From assembly GCA_947646735.1 (NCBI GenBank), contig CANTFK010000781.1:62001-126000 (forward strand): a stretch of DNA of 64,000 bases, in the 5' to 3' direction. The notes below the pieces were generated by a model. The model saw only the letters and a list, made by a program, of their open reading frames with translations, was not told the DNA's origin and searched no databases. Shown one piece after another: positions 23,097 through 33,333 of the stretch. The translations under genes were made by a program, and so were the position numbers. Each line of letters begins with the position of its first letter. Positions within the stretch are counted from its first letter, which is position 1. The DNA is from Peronospora farinosa. Its lineage: Eukaryota; Oomycota; Peronosporomycetes; Peronosporales; Peronosporaceae.

Positions 23097-26000
23097 TCAC
23101 GTGTAAACTCGAAGGAGCGAGACAATTTCCTGCTGACAAATGGGGCACGTGGGGTATTCGAACGTACAGTTGTGGCGATACGTTTCAGCATCCTTCTCAC
23201 AGAAACACATATGGCCGCAAGGCACGACGGCAGTCACGGCTTGCTGATCCTTGCACACCACACACTCACTCTTCTCCAGAATCACGGCATTCTTTAGTGC
23301 ATGAACGTTACGGTCCACTTCTGCAAGCAGGCTGCGAGTTGTCTGCTCGAGCAAGCGCTTTTGGTCGGCTACAAGTGCCATCTTATCGTTCATATGCTCA
23401 CAGAGCTGCTCGTACCGTGACTTCACAGAGTTGTCTTGCTCCACGCGCACCTTCTCGAACGCAAAGCGCTTTTCTGCATCGCACAACAGCACTCGAAGCC
23501 GATCTACTTCCACCTCTGCAGCATCCAATTTGATTAGTGAATCATTGAGCTGATCAAGAAACTCGTCTTCGCGCTGCTTCCACTTGCGACGCAGTTGCCG
23601 CTCTCCCTGTAGCCGTCGCTGCCACTCAGTCTTAATCTCTGCATTGCGTTTCTTAAGATGCTCAAGTTCACTAACAAGCGAGGCAACAGACTGAGTATTA
23701 TCATCGCTACCCGTGTAGTCTTCGTCGCCGTCGCCGACATCGTCAACACTACCGATTTGACGACTATTGCCAGATTGTGATCGAGCTGCCCCCGAGCCAC
23801 TACTAGCATCATTGTGGGCATCTGTCTGTTTCTGCGTCACAGCCTTTTTCGCGCTTGACAAGGGCGTCATTTTAGTCCTATTTGACACTTGCGTTTCTTG
23901 ATCGTCAGAGTTACTGCAGTTTTTTTGTTGCATAGAGGTATCCTTAGCTCGTTTCAGAGCTCTCTCTCGCCGACGCTGGACCTTGCACTTTTCTTTTAGA
24001 TCAGCTGCCAACTGTACACGGTTTGGTTCCTTAGTTTTTGACATAGGTGGTCCTATCCAATGGCTTAAGTTACGGACTCCACAAACCCAGCAATTATTCC
24101 CACGACTCGGAACCATCCATCGCGCCGCAAAAATCTCCGTAGGGTCAACGTTTATATAGCCGTCATTTTTCTCAATATCCTCGTTACTTGGATTTGTCAC
24201 CACGGCCATCATTGCTTCAGACTGCGTTTTCTTACCGTTCAACATGATGAGCGGCGTATATACCTTCATCGGCGTCTTGAACAACGTATTTTCCGAGGCA
24301 TTCTTGCCAATGATGCGCAGCTCTGCCACCTCACTAGAGCCCACATCAGGTAGCTTGTTTGAGTAGTAAAAAATGCCCTCCGTAGACACGGCAATGATAG
24401 CCTTTCCGTCATCACTTGCCGATAGTGATTCAAGCATAATGTTGGATCGACGCGACGTACCGCCCCCACCGCCACCAATCTTTTCCAGCTCAAACTCCTG
24501 GCGAGGCAATCGTTTACAAGTGCTAAAGCTCGGTGAGTCTGGAAAACAGATTCGGTATGCTTCACCCATAAGTGAAATACCATATGCGTACTGACCGTGG
24601 ACAGCGATGATATCCGAGGTATTCGGAATGCTAAAATGAGTAGTCACTGTGTGATTACCACCAAGATAGCTTGTAGCATCGATTTCTGCAACGTGATCAT
24701 TGTTGCTCTTCACTATTGAGCTGGAACACGTCTTTTTGAACTCCAGCGGCCAGACACGTAGGTTTTTGTCCTTACAAACCGCTGCAATGGTCAAGACGCC
24801 AGGAGAAATGCTTGACGGCAAAAAACTCCCCGTCATTGCTGTGTTACCTCCAGCGAAAAAATTCTGCAAGTGGTTCCAGATGGGTTCTTGCTGATGTCGT
24901 TCCGGCTCCACGAAGCGCCACAAATTCAAATTTCCAACTCCAAGACCAGTCAGAATGTAATACGCAGATCTGTTATTGTACGCGAAGAGAACATAATGCA
25001 ATCAGTTAAGAGCAATGCAGGCAGCATCAAGAAATAATATAATAACAAACATACCTTTTCCTTCTGCTGTTTTGATACTCTTTAGGCAACATATCGGCAG
25101 GTGGTACATACGTGGTCACATCAGCAAAGCCCTACATTTTAATTGATATACAAACAACGCGTAAGTAATGAGACACACATCTACTTGCCTGAATGCAACT
25201 CACCCGAAGTTTGCCGTTAGAATGGAAATGCTTCTGAAATTGCTGAAAGTCGTCATCGTCGCCATCTGAAAGTAAGTTTATATCAAACACATCAGCGCAG
25301 ATTCACAGTGAAGGTAGGCCGCAAATACCAATACGCACTTTTTTCGCTTCGGTAATTATCCAAATTGATGCTCATGACAACGCGTGGGCCTTGTCGGCAG
25401 CCGACAAAAACATAGCGACCGTCAGGGGCAATTTTTACTCGCAAGTGTACATTGTGTGAGCCCTGCGAAGACTGTTCATCAATGTGACCCAGCAAATACC
25501 CATAACGGTCACTGGGCACACTACTATCCATTTCATATAGACGGACTGAACCATCCATAAAGCCAACCACAACAGTCTCTCCGTCCGGCGTTACATCAAG
25601 CGCCGTCGCTACACCTTCCATTGAAAAGCAGATTGATCGCTGGGCAACAACGGGGCGGGAGGAGGATAGTAACTTGCGCATCGGGTTAAGACACTGTGTC
25701 GGAGAATTAAGAGGCAGTTCATCCAAGCTACTTGGTACCGAAGACGTCGGATCGGCACTGCTACTAGCAACAGCAGTGCATAAAGCATTAGCTATAAGCG
25801 ACGAGCTTGTCGTTATTGTAGCCGTCGTGTGTTGTGGTACATCATCACCTGACTGCGAAAGATCCAATACCGCGGGGCCACTACCAGGCACAATCACCGT
25901 AGATTCTGCTCGTGTAGACACTGTCCGTCGTCCTGGGCTACACACTTTCTTCGTAGGCCTAGCAGGTGATTGTTTCACCTTGGCCTGAAATGATTGGAAC

Positions 26001-26722
26001 GGCGACTTGGCCGTCTTTGTTACTTTCATAATCGTAACAGCTGGTGCAACTTCCACTTGTTCCAATGCTGACGACAATAACGGCGGATATCCATTAATCT
26101 TCCTTGACGCAGTAACATCTGCTACGACTGCATTATCCTCAAACATCAGTGGTCGCTTGGGTGACGCAGAAGCTCTGTGTCTCAATGGACTCGTCAGAAA
26201 CTCACTACGTCGCAAAGGACTGGCTGTAGTTCCCGTCCTTTTGGGTCTCGCTGGACTAGCCAGTACCGGATTTTTCGGTGGTCGTAATGGACTCGATAAA
26301 TGAAGAGACGTTGGGCTTTTCAAGTTCAGCGGATACTTCTGACGCCGTGTAGGACTTGAAAAAGCCGGAGCTGCTCCAATTACAGCGCGTCGGACAGGGG
26401 ACAATAAGCCTGCGACGACGGCAGTTCTAGTCGTGACGTCGCTCGGTGGAGGCGACGTCTTGTTCTTCTTGAGCGCTTGTCGGTCCGTCTCGTCTGGTGT
26501 TTCTTCTTCCAGCTGTCGCTTCTTCTTCAACGCTTCAACAATCTGTTGGGCGCGATTCTTGGTGCTATTGCGTGAGGCTGCTACGTTCTTCATAATCATC
26601 TTCTCCATGTTCATGCGATTCCGCCGCACGTGCTCATTACTGTGCACAGCTTGAGGCTTCTTCGAAGGAGCTGGACGTCCATGCTTCAAGTCAGAGTGAT
26701 GGTCGTTACTGGCGCCATCCAT
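23097..26722 (-). CDS. WD40 / coiled-coil / C-terminal RING protein, probable E3 ligase
   Basis: Four minus-strand exons (26722-25339, 25265-25204, 25131-25055, 24969-23097) join two long frames into one protein of 1131 aa. Residues 1-350 are disordered and basic, with many SP motifs (SPLRP, SPARP, SPLRR, SPLRH, SPKRP) that look like CDK sites. A beta-propeller-like region follows (ALDVTPDGETVVVGFMDGSVRLYEM, LRVWPLEF). Then come Lys-rich and Ser/acidic linkers, a long coiled coil (ELEHLKKRNAEIKTEW...) and a terminal RING from about 1077 (CVVC..., CGHMCFC, CPIC). RING domains recruit E2 enzymes, so a ubiquitin ligase is likely; the substrate is unknown. The start is the ATG at 26722. Confidence 0.78.
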
Positions 26723-26907
26723 GTTGAAGGCGGATTTTATCTCGATATTATCCAATGTCTGAGTCCGTCGCTACCAACGAGAGCAAGTGACGATCACTTT
26801 TTTCCGCGCTGTGCGCGCCAATGTTAGAATATTCGATTATTAACCAATGAAAAGAGAATAGAATTACAGCCAATCTAAAACGAGGTAAAGCTGGAAAAAA
26901 TAGGAAG
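26723..26907. promoter_or_regulatory. Divergent promoter, RING gene / glutathione peroxidase
   Basis: 185 bp separate the two divergent ATGs. The left half is GC-richer and the right half A-rich (GGAAAAAATAGGAAG before the + strand ATG). No specific element can be assigned. Confidence 0.4.
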
Positions 26908-27696
26908 ATGCGATTGCTACTGGTGACGCTGGTGGCGCTGACTATTGGCGTGTTTCCAGACAGCAGCGCTGTTGATGTTGACGATAACGAGTCGTTTGTG
27001 GAATTTTCCGTGCTAGATCTGCATGGTCGTCAAGTTTCGATGCGTGAGTTTAGCGCCTTTCGAGTGATACTCGTGGTCAACGTGGCGAGTGAATGTGGCT
27101 ACACGGACAAGAATTACCGCGAACTACAGGTGCAATGCAATGACTCCAACATTTGCAATGTATGTACTGATAAAGCAATTATTGATTGCTGGATGTTGGT
27201 GCAATGAATACAGAAATTACAGGAGAAATATTACGATGAAGGGTTCACAGTATTGGGCTTCCCGTGCAATCAGTTTGGAGGACAGGAACCTGGTACAGCT
27301 GATGAGATCATGAAGTTTACACAGGAAAAATACCACGTGACGTTCCCGATCTTTTCTAAGGTACGGATCAGTGGGAAAGGAAGATGAAAGAGAAGAGAGT
27401 ATCATTGTTTTTGTGATCTTATTGATGTGTAGGTGGATGTAAATGGAGACAAGGCACACCCTTTGTTTCAGTTTTTGAAGAAGAAATTGGATGGATTTGT
27501 CACGAATGATATCAAGTGGAACTTTACCAAGTTTTTGGTTGTTAACCATGAACCGGTCAAGCGATATGGCACCACCACGTCACCATTGGAGATTGAGAAC
27601 GATATCGCACAGGCGTTGCGCGTTAGCCAATATGTGGATGAGTTTGACGATGGCGGAGCGGCTGACGGAGATGATGACACTCATGACGAATTGTGA
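26908..27696 (+). CDS. ER-targeted cysteine glutathione peroxidase (GPX7/8-like location)
   Basis: Three exons (26908-27129, 27214-27360, 27433-27696) splice to 210 aa. Residues 1-21 form a signal peptide (MRLLLVTLVALTIGVF), and the protein ends in HDEL, the ER-retrieval signal. The peroxidase core is complete: Cys63 in NVASECGY (Cys instead of selenocysteine), Gln94 in FPCNQFGGQEPG, and Trp152-Asn153 in IKWNF. Cys92 in FPCNQ is at the place seen in PDI-linked or thioredoxin-linked forms. Together this suggests an ER-lumen peroxidase that reduces H2O2 or lipid peroxides, possibly feeding oxidising power to PDI as GPX7 and GPX8 do. A truncated inverted copy lies at 22281-23013. Confidence 0.88.
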
Positions 27697-27820
27697 GGTA
27701 ATTGCAGGACGTGTCGCGCTTTTCCAGCGGTACTTGGCTATTCGTATCATCGCCTGTGCATTGCATCGAAGTAGCTGAACACTTGATGACAATGATATAC
27801 CACTTTCTACTGCCAATGTG
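27086..27820 (+). repeat. Inverted repeat arm (partner 22281-23013)
   Basis: A segment of about 735 bp, nearly identical to the reverse complement of 22281-23013. The arms enclose about 4.07 kb containing the RING gene. Homology stops at AATGTGGCTA on one side and GCCAATGTG on the other. Confidence 0.85.
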
Positions 27821-27983
27821 ATCCGTGCCTAACTTAGCGTGCCGCCACCGGAATATATGTAACAATATGTATCACCCCTCCAAATCAGTTTCCTAGATTA
27901 GGCTTAATCAACGTTTGAGAGTCCTCTCACTTCCTCTTTTGACTGGTTCCGAGCAAGCCAAAAAGACTTGATAATAATATACT

Positions 27984-29897
27984 ATGGGTGATTACGGTCA
28001 ATACGATGTGCCCAAGGCGGACGAGATGATTAATTTCAAGGTAGGTCAGCCGGCTCCTTCCATGCTGCCTTTGGACAAGATTCGTGAAGCTGCAACGCTC
28101 AAGTTTGGTGAGACAGACCCCATGTTTCTGCAATACGGCGTAATCAAGGGCTACCCCAAGTTCCGCAAGACATTGGCCGAGTTTTTGACCAAGGGTTATC
28201 AGCATCAAGTAGACCCGGAGATGCTCTTTGTGACCAATGGCGTCACTGGTGGTCTTGCCCTTATTTGCTCGCTGTTTTTACAGTCGGGCGACCTCGTGTT
28301 CATGGAGGAGCCGTCCTATTTCTTGGCCCTCAGTATCATGAAGGACTTTAAAGTGAACGTCCGTCAGATTCGTATGGAGCAGGATGGTCTAGATATTGAC
28401 GAGCTCGAGCGTCTATTGCAGCGTGGCATTGTACCTAAGATGTTGTACACGATTCCCACATGCCACAACCCCACTGGACGCACGCTCTCAATTGCGAAGC
28501 GCAAACGTCTCGTTGATCTCAGTGTCAAGTACGGCTTTATTATTATTGCTGATGAAGTATATCAGCTTTTGTCGTTCCCCCACGTGACCCCACCTCCACC
28601 CATGTTTACATTTGATGAGCATGACACGGTGCTTGCTTTGGGCAGTTTCTCTAAAATTCTAGCACCTGCTCTTCGGTTGGGCTGGATCCAGGGCTCGCAC
28701 AAGCTATTGAGCAAGATTGAAGCTTGTGGACAGCTTGACTCGAGTGGTGGCATCAATCCTGTCATTTCCGGTATTGTGCACTCGGCCATCTCGTCGGGTC
28801 TGCAGCAACAACATCTGGATACTACGGTGCAGACGCTCTGGAGCCGCGCTGATGCTTTGATGAAGGAGCTGAAGGATCATTTGCCAGAAGGTACAACCTT
28901 TGAAGTTCCGGATGGTGGATACTTTGTGCTGGTGCGTCTGGCGGAGGGTATGAACGCCAACGACCTGCTGCCGATTGCTCTGAAGCACAAGGTCATGTTC
29001 CTACCGGGTGCCTCGTTCAGTAGCAACATGAAGAACTTCCTGCGTCTTAGTTTCTCGTGGTACGACCTTAGCGACATGCAACTCGGCGCTCGTCGTCTTG
29101 CTGACGCCATCCGTGAGTACCAAGAGGTGTTTGCTTCTCAGCAAAAGAATGCGGCAGAGGAGGCCAAGACTTCCACTAGCGAGGGCAAGGGTGTGCGTGT
29201 TGCCGTTCACGGTCACGACGGCCGCCTTGGGTCGCTCATTGTTGGTGAGCTTGAGAAGCTTACGGACCACAGCGCCAGCTTTGCGGGACCAATTGTCACG
29301 CGTTTTGACACTGGCGTCCAGGCTCCGGATCTAAACAATGTCGACGTCGTTATTGATGTGACGCTGCCTGCCGGTACCAAGAAGGTGATCTCGTATCTGC
29401 GCGAGCAGAAGGATGCTGGCAAGATCAGCAAGCTGCCTGCTCTAGTCGTCGGCACCACGGGTGCTCTGCCTATGGAGGATCTGGAGGACTATTCGAAGCT
29501 GGCGCCTGTCGCTCTCCGCTCCAACTTCTCGGTGGGTGTGCCCCTTGTGTCGGAGCTCATCAAGGCCGCTGCTTTTAAGCTGCCTGCTGAGGGCTGGAAC
29601 GTCGAGGTTACGGAGATCCACCACACTAAGAAGCTGGACGCCCCCAGCGGTACCGCCAAGACGCTTGTAAAGTCGCTTGCTACCACGGGAGCTCCATGCC
29701 TGGGCGAGACGGGCCAGGTTCCAACGCACTCCTCACGTCTCGGTGACGAGGTTGGCCAGCACACGGTGCTATTCGCTGGCCCGGGCGAGCGCATTGAGAT
29801 CATGCACCAGGCCACTCGCCGCGAGGTTTTCGCCATTGGGGCTGTGCGTGTCGCCACGCAAGCTCCTTCCATGCCTCTTGGTCTGCACTCTGACTAA
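27984..29897 (+). CDS. Fusion: class I aminotransferase + dihydrodipicolinate reductase
   Basis: One intronless ORF of 637 aa. Residues 1-390 are a fold-type I PLP aminotransferase: KVGQPAPSMLPL, VTNGVTGGLALICSLF, TIPTCHNPTGRTLS, IIADEVYQLL and the PLP lysine K224 in GSFSKILAPALRLGWI. This layout is closest to the 2-aminoadipate aminotransferase/LysN group. After a Glu/Ala/Ser linker, residues 404-637 are a DapB reductase. They carry a nucleotide-binding GxDGRLG (410-416), VVGTTG, and the catalytic block E544-IHH...KLDAPSGTA with His546/547 and Lys549/550. DapB makes tetrahydrodipicolinate in diaminopimelate lysine synthesis, and an aminotransferase acts on that product in the DapL variant. 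Coupling of consecutive steps is inferred. Confidence 0.88.
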   Translation: MGDYGQYDVPKADEMINFKVGQPAPSMLPLDKIREAATLKFGETDPMFLQYGVIKGYPKFRKTLAEFLTKGYQHQVDPEMLFVTNGVTGGLALICSLFLQSGDLVFMEEPSYFLALSIMKDFKVNVRQIRMEQDGLDIDELERLLQRGIVPKMLYTIPTCHNPTGRTLSIAKRKRLVDLSVKYGFIIIADEVYQLLSFPHVTPPPPMFTFDEHDTVLALGSFSKILAPALRLGWIQGSHKLLSKIEACGQLDSSGGINPVISGIVHSAISSGLQQQHLDTTVQTLWSRADALMKELKDHLPEGTTFEVPDGGYFVLVRLAEGMNANDLLPIALKHKVMFLPGASFSSNMKNFLRLSFSWYDLSDMQLGARRLADAIREYQEVFASQQKNAAEEAKTSTSEGKGVRVAVHGHDGRLGSLIVGELEKLTDHSASFAGPIVTRFDTGVQAPDLNNVDVVIDVTLPAGTKKVISYLREQKDAGKISKLPALVVGTTGALPMEDLEDYSKLAPVALRSNFSVGVPLVSELIKAAAFKLPAEGWNVEVTEIHHTKKLDAPSGTAKTLVKSLATTGAPCLGETGQVPTHSSRLGDEVGQHTVLFAGPGERIEIMHQATRREVFAIGAVRVATQAPSMPLGLHSD

Positions 29898-30293
29898 TCG
29901 TGCGAGTTGGAAGTCCACGCTTGTGTACCCTACCAGCATTTGCTCCTCTTCTCTTCTTGTAAGTTGTGGTGAATATCGTACTGACAACGAGAAAGCTTGT
30001 GCCTTCTAATAAACTTGTTTTGCTCTCTTACCATTCAGATGTACATCCAAATTTACTTCGTCATGCGACTTGGTCATCTTCTAAGCCAAGAACTGTCCAA
30101 ACTGCTGAAGCCGTAGATACCAATGCTTAGCGGACTGATTAACTTGCGGCGTTATCACCGCCAACCGCTTCTGACGTCTTACGCACCTACACTTAACGCT
30201 GTCAGTTTTGCAATATGCAGACGGTAAAAGAACGATATGTATTATTGACAAGTTTAACGCCGCTCATGAACAGCTTGTCGAGGCGTGTGACAG
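29898..30293. other. Intergenic interval between fusion gene and effector 1
   Basis: No gene. From about 30210 the sequence matches the 3' flanks at 34085-34165 and 36597-36660 (CAGACGGTAAAAG...CGATATGTATTA), marking the duplicated effector unit. Confidence 0.5.
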
Positions 30294-31451
30294 CTAAATT
30301 GCCTCCACAAAAGCCGAGATATACGCATCGTAACTCGTCTGAAGGTCCCCTTTCAATTTGTTGTCGATATCAAGCTGATGGCTTTTTGTATCAGCATTCC
30401 ATTGTCTAAACAGCTCAAGAAGCAAGGGCGTAGCCGTTGCATCATTATCTTTCCTCCACGCGGCCTCAAGCATTTTGCCTAAAGGTATGTCTCCATAAAC
30501 AGCTCTGGCTGCTGTGATCAGAGACGCTTCCTTTGTCATTTTAGATTCGAACTTGACCGCAAAGCTATAAAAAATGTCCAGGTTCGGGTTCTTAAGAAGA
30601 TTATTTTGAAGGTTTAACTCCTCGAATACTTGAACGACCTGACCTTTAAACAAACCATCGCGTTCCTGAAAAAATTTCAGCAGCGGATTCTGTAAGAACT
30701 GCACAACCCAATCAGTTCCATCAATCTGTTTCAAACCGCCAAGAATCATCACACGCACGTCGAGCTCGTAATCACGTATCACCACTAGCATCTGTGTGCC
30801 CGGCATAAACAAGTTTTTTTCCACATACTGGACCCACATGCGAAGCCGTTCGACGTCAACTGAGTGGTTCGGTTCAGGTTTCAGATTAAGCTTCAACAGC
30901 TTGAAGACGTCGCGTGCTGGCTTCTTTTGGTCTTTCCAAGAGGTGATCAACGCAGACTTCAATTGACCCTGTAAGTCTTTTCCGACTTTTGCCTCTTCCA
31001 AAGCATCAAGCATCTTCAGAAAGCTTTCATCACCGTGACGTCCCAATAACTTCGGTATCGCTGATTTGATGGCTGGTGGAGCCTCTGCTAGATACCTGAT
31101 CCAGGCATTATAGCGTTCGTTGCGTAGTCCGAGGTTATTATCCTCGTCAAGCTGTAAGAACTTGTAGGCTTTCTCCGCATAAGTTTCACTTTTCCCCGAA
31201 ATCCAATCCAGCATCTCTTTTATGAAGCCGGGCGCCATTGAATTGACCCCTTCAATGGCTTTGTCGAACCCAGGTTCGTTAAAGGTCCTTTCTTCTTTAA
31301 TCGTTTCCACGCCATCCCGCACGAACCCGTGAGTAGGAACATCTTTTTGACTAGGTGTTACAGATCCCATTGATGTTGAGATCGACCTTGTCGATGAGGT
31401 GTTGAAACAAGCAAAGAGAAGAGCTACGAAAAACAAGGAATCGAGACGCAT
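30294..31451 (-). CDS. Secreted EER/WY-type effector candidate 1
   Basis: An intronless 385-aa protein from ATG 31451; a longer frame upstream starts with a basic stretch and is less likely. Residues 1-22 are a signal peptide (MRLDSLFFVALLFACF...). A short leader has EER at 53-55 but no canonical RxLR before it. Several oomycetes have such EER-only effectors. The rest is helical, with WY/LWY-like units: W172 with DVFKLLKL and then MWVQY (205-209), and others (ERYNAWIRYL, PLLKFFQERDGLFKGQVV). Such proteins act inside plant cells; the target is unknown. A paralogue lies at 34384-35421. Effector status is inferred from signal peptide, EER and repeat pattern. Confidence 0.75.
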   Translation of the reverse strand: MRLDSLFFVALLFACFNTSSTRSISTSMGSVTPSQKDVPTHGFVRDGVETIKEERTFNEPGFDKAIEGVNSMAPGFIKEMLDWISGKSETYAEKAYKFLQLDEDNNLGLRNERYNAWIRYLAEAPPAIKSAIPKLLGRHGDESFLKMLDALEEAKVGKDLQGQLKSALITSWKDQKKPARDVFKLLKLNLKPEPNHSVDVERLRMWVQYVEKNLFMPGTQMLVVIRDYELDVRVMILGGLKQIDGTDWVVQFLQNPLLKFFQERDGLFKGQVVQVFEELNLQNNLLKNPNLDIFYSFAVKFESKMTKEASLITAARAVYGDIPLGKMLEAAWRKDNDATATPLLLELFRQWNADTKSHQLDIDNKLKGDLQTSYDAYISAFVEAI

Positions 31452-31918
31452 GATCGTTTTTCTTCGTTTGCTCCTGCGCTTCCAAGTGAAAATTGATAAT
31501 GATGACAGCATTGTGCACCTGTCACGCGTCGTTTAGAAAGAAGAGAGTAGAACATTGCTGTAAGGATCGTAGGATGCAGTGGATAGTGTATTGCATCGAT
31601 CGTAGTTCAAGCAGTAGACAGCCAACCCTGGCCGGTAACCTGGTCAGATGGCAATGCTCTGTCCATGTACTGAGCTGATTGCATCAGCGAGCTCATCCTG
31701 ATCTTTTCTTGGGTACGCCATAGAAATTCCATCCTCTAAAGTCCCACCCAATTCGATACACAACATGCCGATTGTTGCGACGGCTTCCAAGAATATGGTG
31801 TCATTATGGTTTGGGCTGCGTCATCGGCAGTGTATTGCTACATGGGAATGCTGTACACATTGTGGCATCTTGTGGTGGTAAAGGCCTCGAGTGGCACTGT
31901 CACAACCTCTGAGCTGCG
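31452..31918. promoter_or_regulatory. Upstream region of effector 1
   Basis: About 80 bp directly upstream (CTTCCAAGTGAAAA...GCACCTGTCACGCGTC) is conserved with effector 2 at 35450-35505 and then diverges. It probably holds the 5' untranslated region and core promoter of the family. Confidence 0.35.
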
Positions 31919-32125
31919 ATGGCTTTCAAGTTTATCACCATGTTTTACGTTTTGGTGTCGCTAGTGATGACGTTCCTGACCTCAAACGAGCAGGTCAATG
32001 GACCTACTGACGTGGAATTAGAAGGCCCTATGTCGTACCACCAGAGCGTGACGCCTACGTCAGCTGCGCTGTCTACGATCAGTCACCAGTACGAAGGACG
32101 TGCTTCCAAGGTTCAAGATGTCTAG
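31919..32125 (+). CDS. Possible small secreted protein, 68 aa
   Basis: An ATG opens a 68-aa frame with a signal-peptide-like start (MAFKFITMFYVLVSLVMTFL) and a polar Ser/Thr-rich remainder. No cysteines or known motif follow. It lies between the two effector paralogues. It could be a small secreted protein or the front of a decayed gene. Confidence 0.3.
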   Translation: MAFKFITMFYVLVSLVMTFLTSNEQVNGPTDVELEGPMSYHQSVTPTSAALSTISHQYEGRASKVQDV

Positions 32126-32986
32126 AGAAAGCTTCTTGAAGCTAGCTACAGCATTCCATCATCCCTGTTAAGATCACAACAAGTTCAACGTCTTTATTTG
32201 GTGGTATAGTTGGTGCTAGTGGCTTGCTGCTGAATTAGGCAAGATCTATGCAGCTACCTCTTGTTGTTTTTGACGAGCAGCATTCATACAGGATGCTCTT
32301 CCTGCTTTATAGCGACAAAGCAGGAAGAGCGAGCATTCTATAGAAAGTCGGCAACAGGCCAAATCTACCTCTTTCGCACGCATCAATTGCTTCCCGCATG
32401 TCACTCAGTCGTCGTAACATTAGCATATTTTCTGTCACGAAACAGCAAATCTTAGGCTCCAACAGCACGAAAAAAGTAGTAGCTTTGCCGAGTAAAACTA
32501 CGTCTAGAACACCGAGATTCATCATCCGCGTCATCATCACCTTCTCCTGTGCCGAGGACACAAACTCAAATATTGCTGCGTGTCCGTGAGCGCATGAGTG
32601 ATAGTGTCCCAGAACTAGTGATCGTCAAAAAAACCTGCTCACTTTGTGATGTGGCACTGGAACGATCGCTGCGTTTGCGTATCTTTCATGAATGCGGCCA
32701 ACTAACTACATGGAGCTTGGACCAGCGCAACACGACATCATGCTGAGTAATGACATACAAATATCAAGATATAATATAAGTTTAAATACGTCCCGGAATC
32801 GTTAGGCAAAAGTCGTATACGCAATTAATGTCCACTACGGTACGTAGTTGTAAACGTTTCGCACTTAATATTATGTCCCATTTCTAAAGGATACACAATT
32901 TCTACTAATCCAATCACGAGCTTGCAAATCGAGATGTCGCTCGAAGCTTAAATCTATTCCAGCTCTTCGTATCCAAAGTCTCTAAA
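32126..32986. other. Interval without assignable gene
   Basis: Short frames on both strands (for example 32307-32561 minus and 32596-32746 plus) lack domains. The 14-bp hairpin at 32295-32330 is the only structured feature. The right end is AT-rich. Confidence 0.4.
32295..32330. repeat. Perfect 14-bp stem hairpin
   Basis: GCTCTTCCTGCTTT (32295-32308) and its exact reverse complement (32317-32330) flank an 8-nt loop. No T-run follows on the + strand, so an ordinary terminator reading is not supported. Confidence 0.75.
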
Positions 32987-33333
32987 ATGTCTAAAGTTTT
33001 ATGTAAGACATGGATTCTAAAGCTAAACTATTTCGTCAATGAATCTAATTTTTCTTGCTCTTGATAGGGGCGTTGACGTGCTCGATGGTCTCACTTTGTG
33101 GATTCCTCTTTTTATTTCTAGTGGGAATTCTTGTGCAAGTGCAGCCGAAATACATGAAGATTCACAAAAGTGTACAGAGTCCTGCCCCAATCTTTGAATC
33201 GGCATGTTTGTATGGAACGCTCTTTCTCGTGTCATCCATGGTTTATTACAAAGAGACGAGGAAGAACACACGAACGAATTACGATCTCCGCAGCTCCACA
33301 TTGGACGAACGTCAGTGTTTACTGGACAAGTGA
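32987..33333 (+). CDS. Two-TM small protein, ribonuclease kappa-like
   Basis: A 16-nt first exon (32987-33002, ATG TCT AAA GTT TTA T) joins 33068-33333 through a 65-bp intron with a GTAAGA donor, giving 93 aa. Two hydrophobic helices (ALTCSMVSLCGFLFLFLVGI and ACLYGTLFLVSSMVYY) are separated by a polar loop. Length and topology fit the RNASEK family, small membrane proteins associated with the V-ATPase. Sequence likeness is modest. An alternative last intron (GTGAGC at 33330 to a TTACAG acceptor near 33407) would change the last few residues. Confidence 0.45.
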
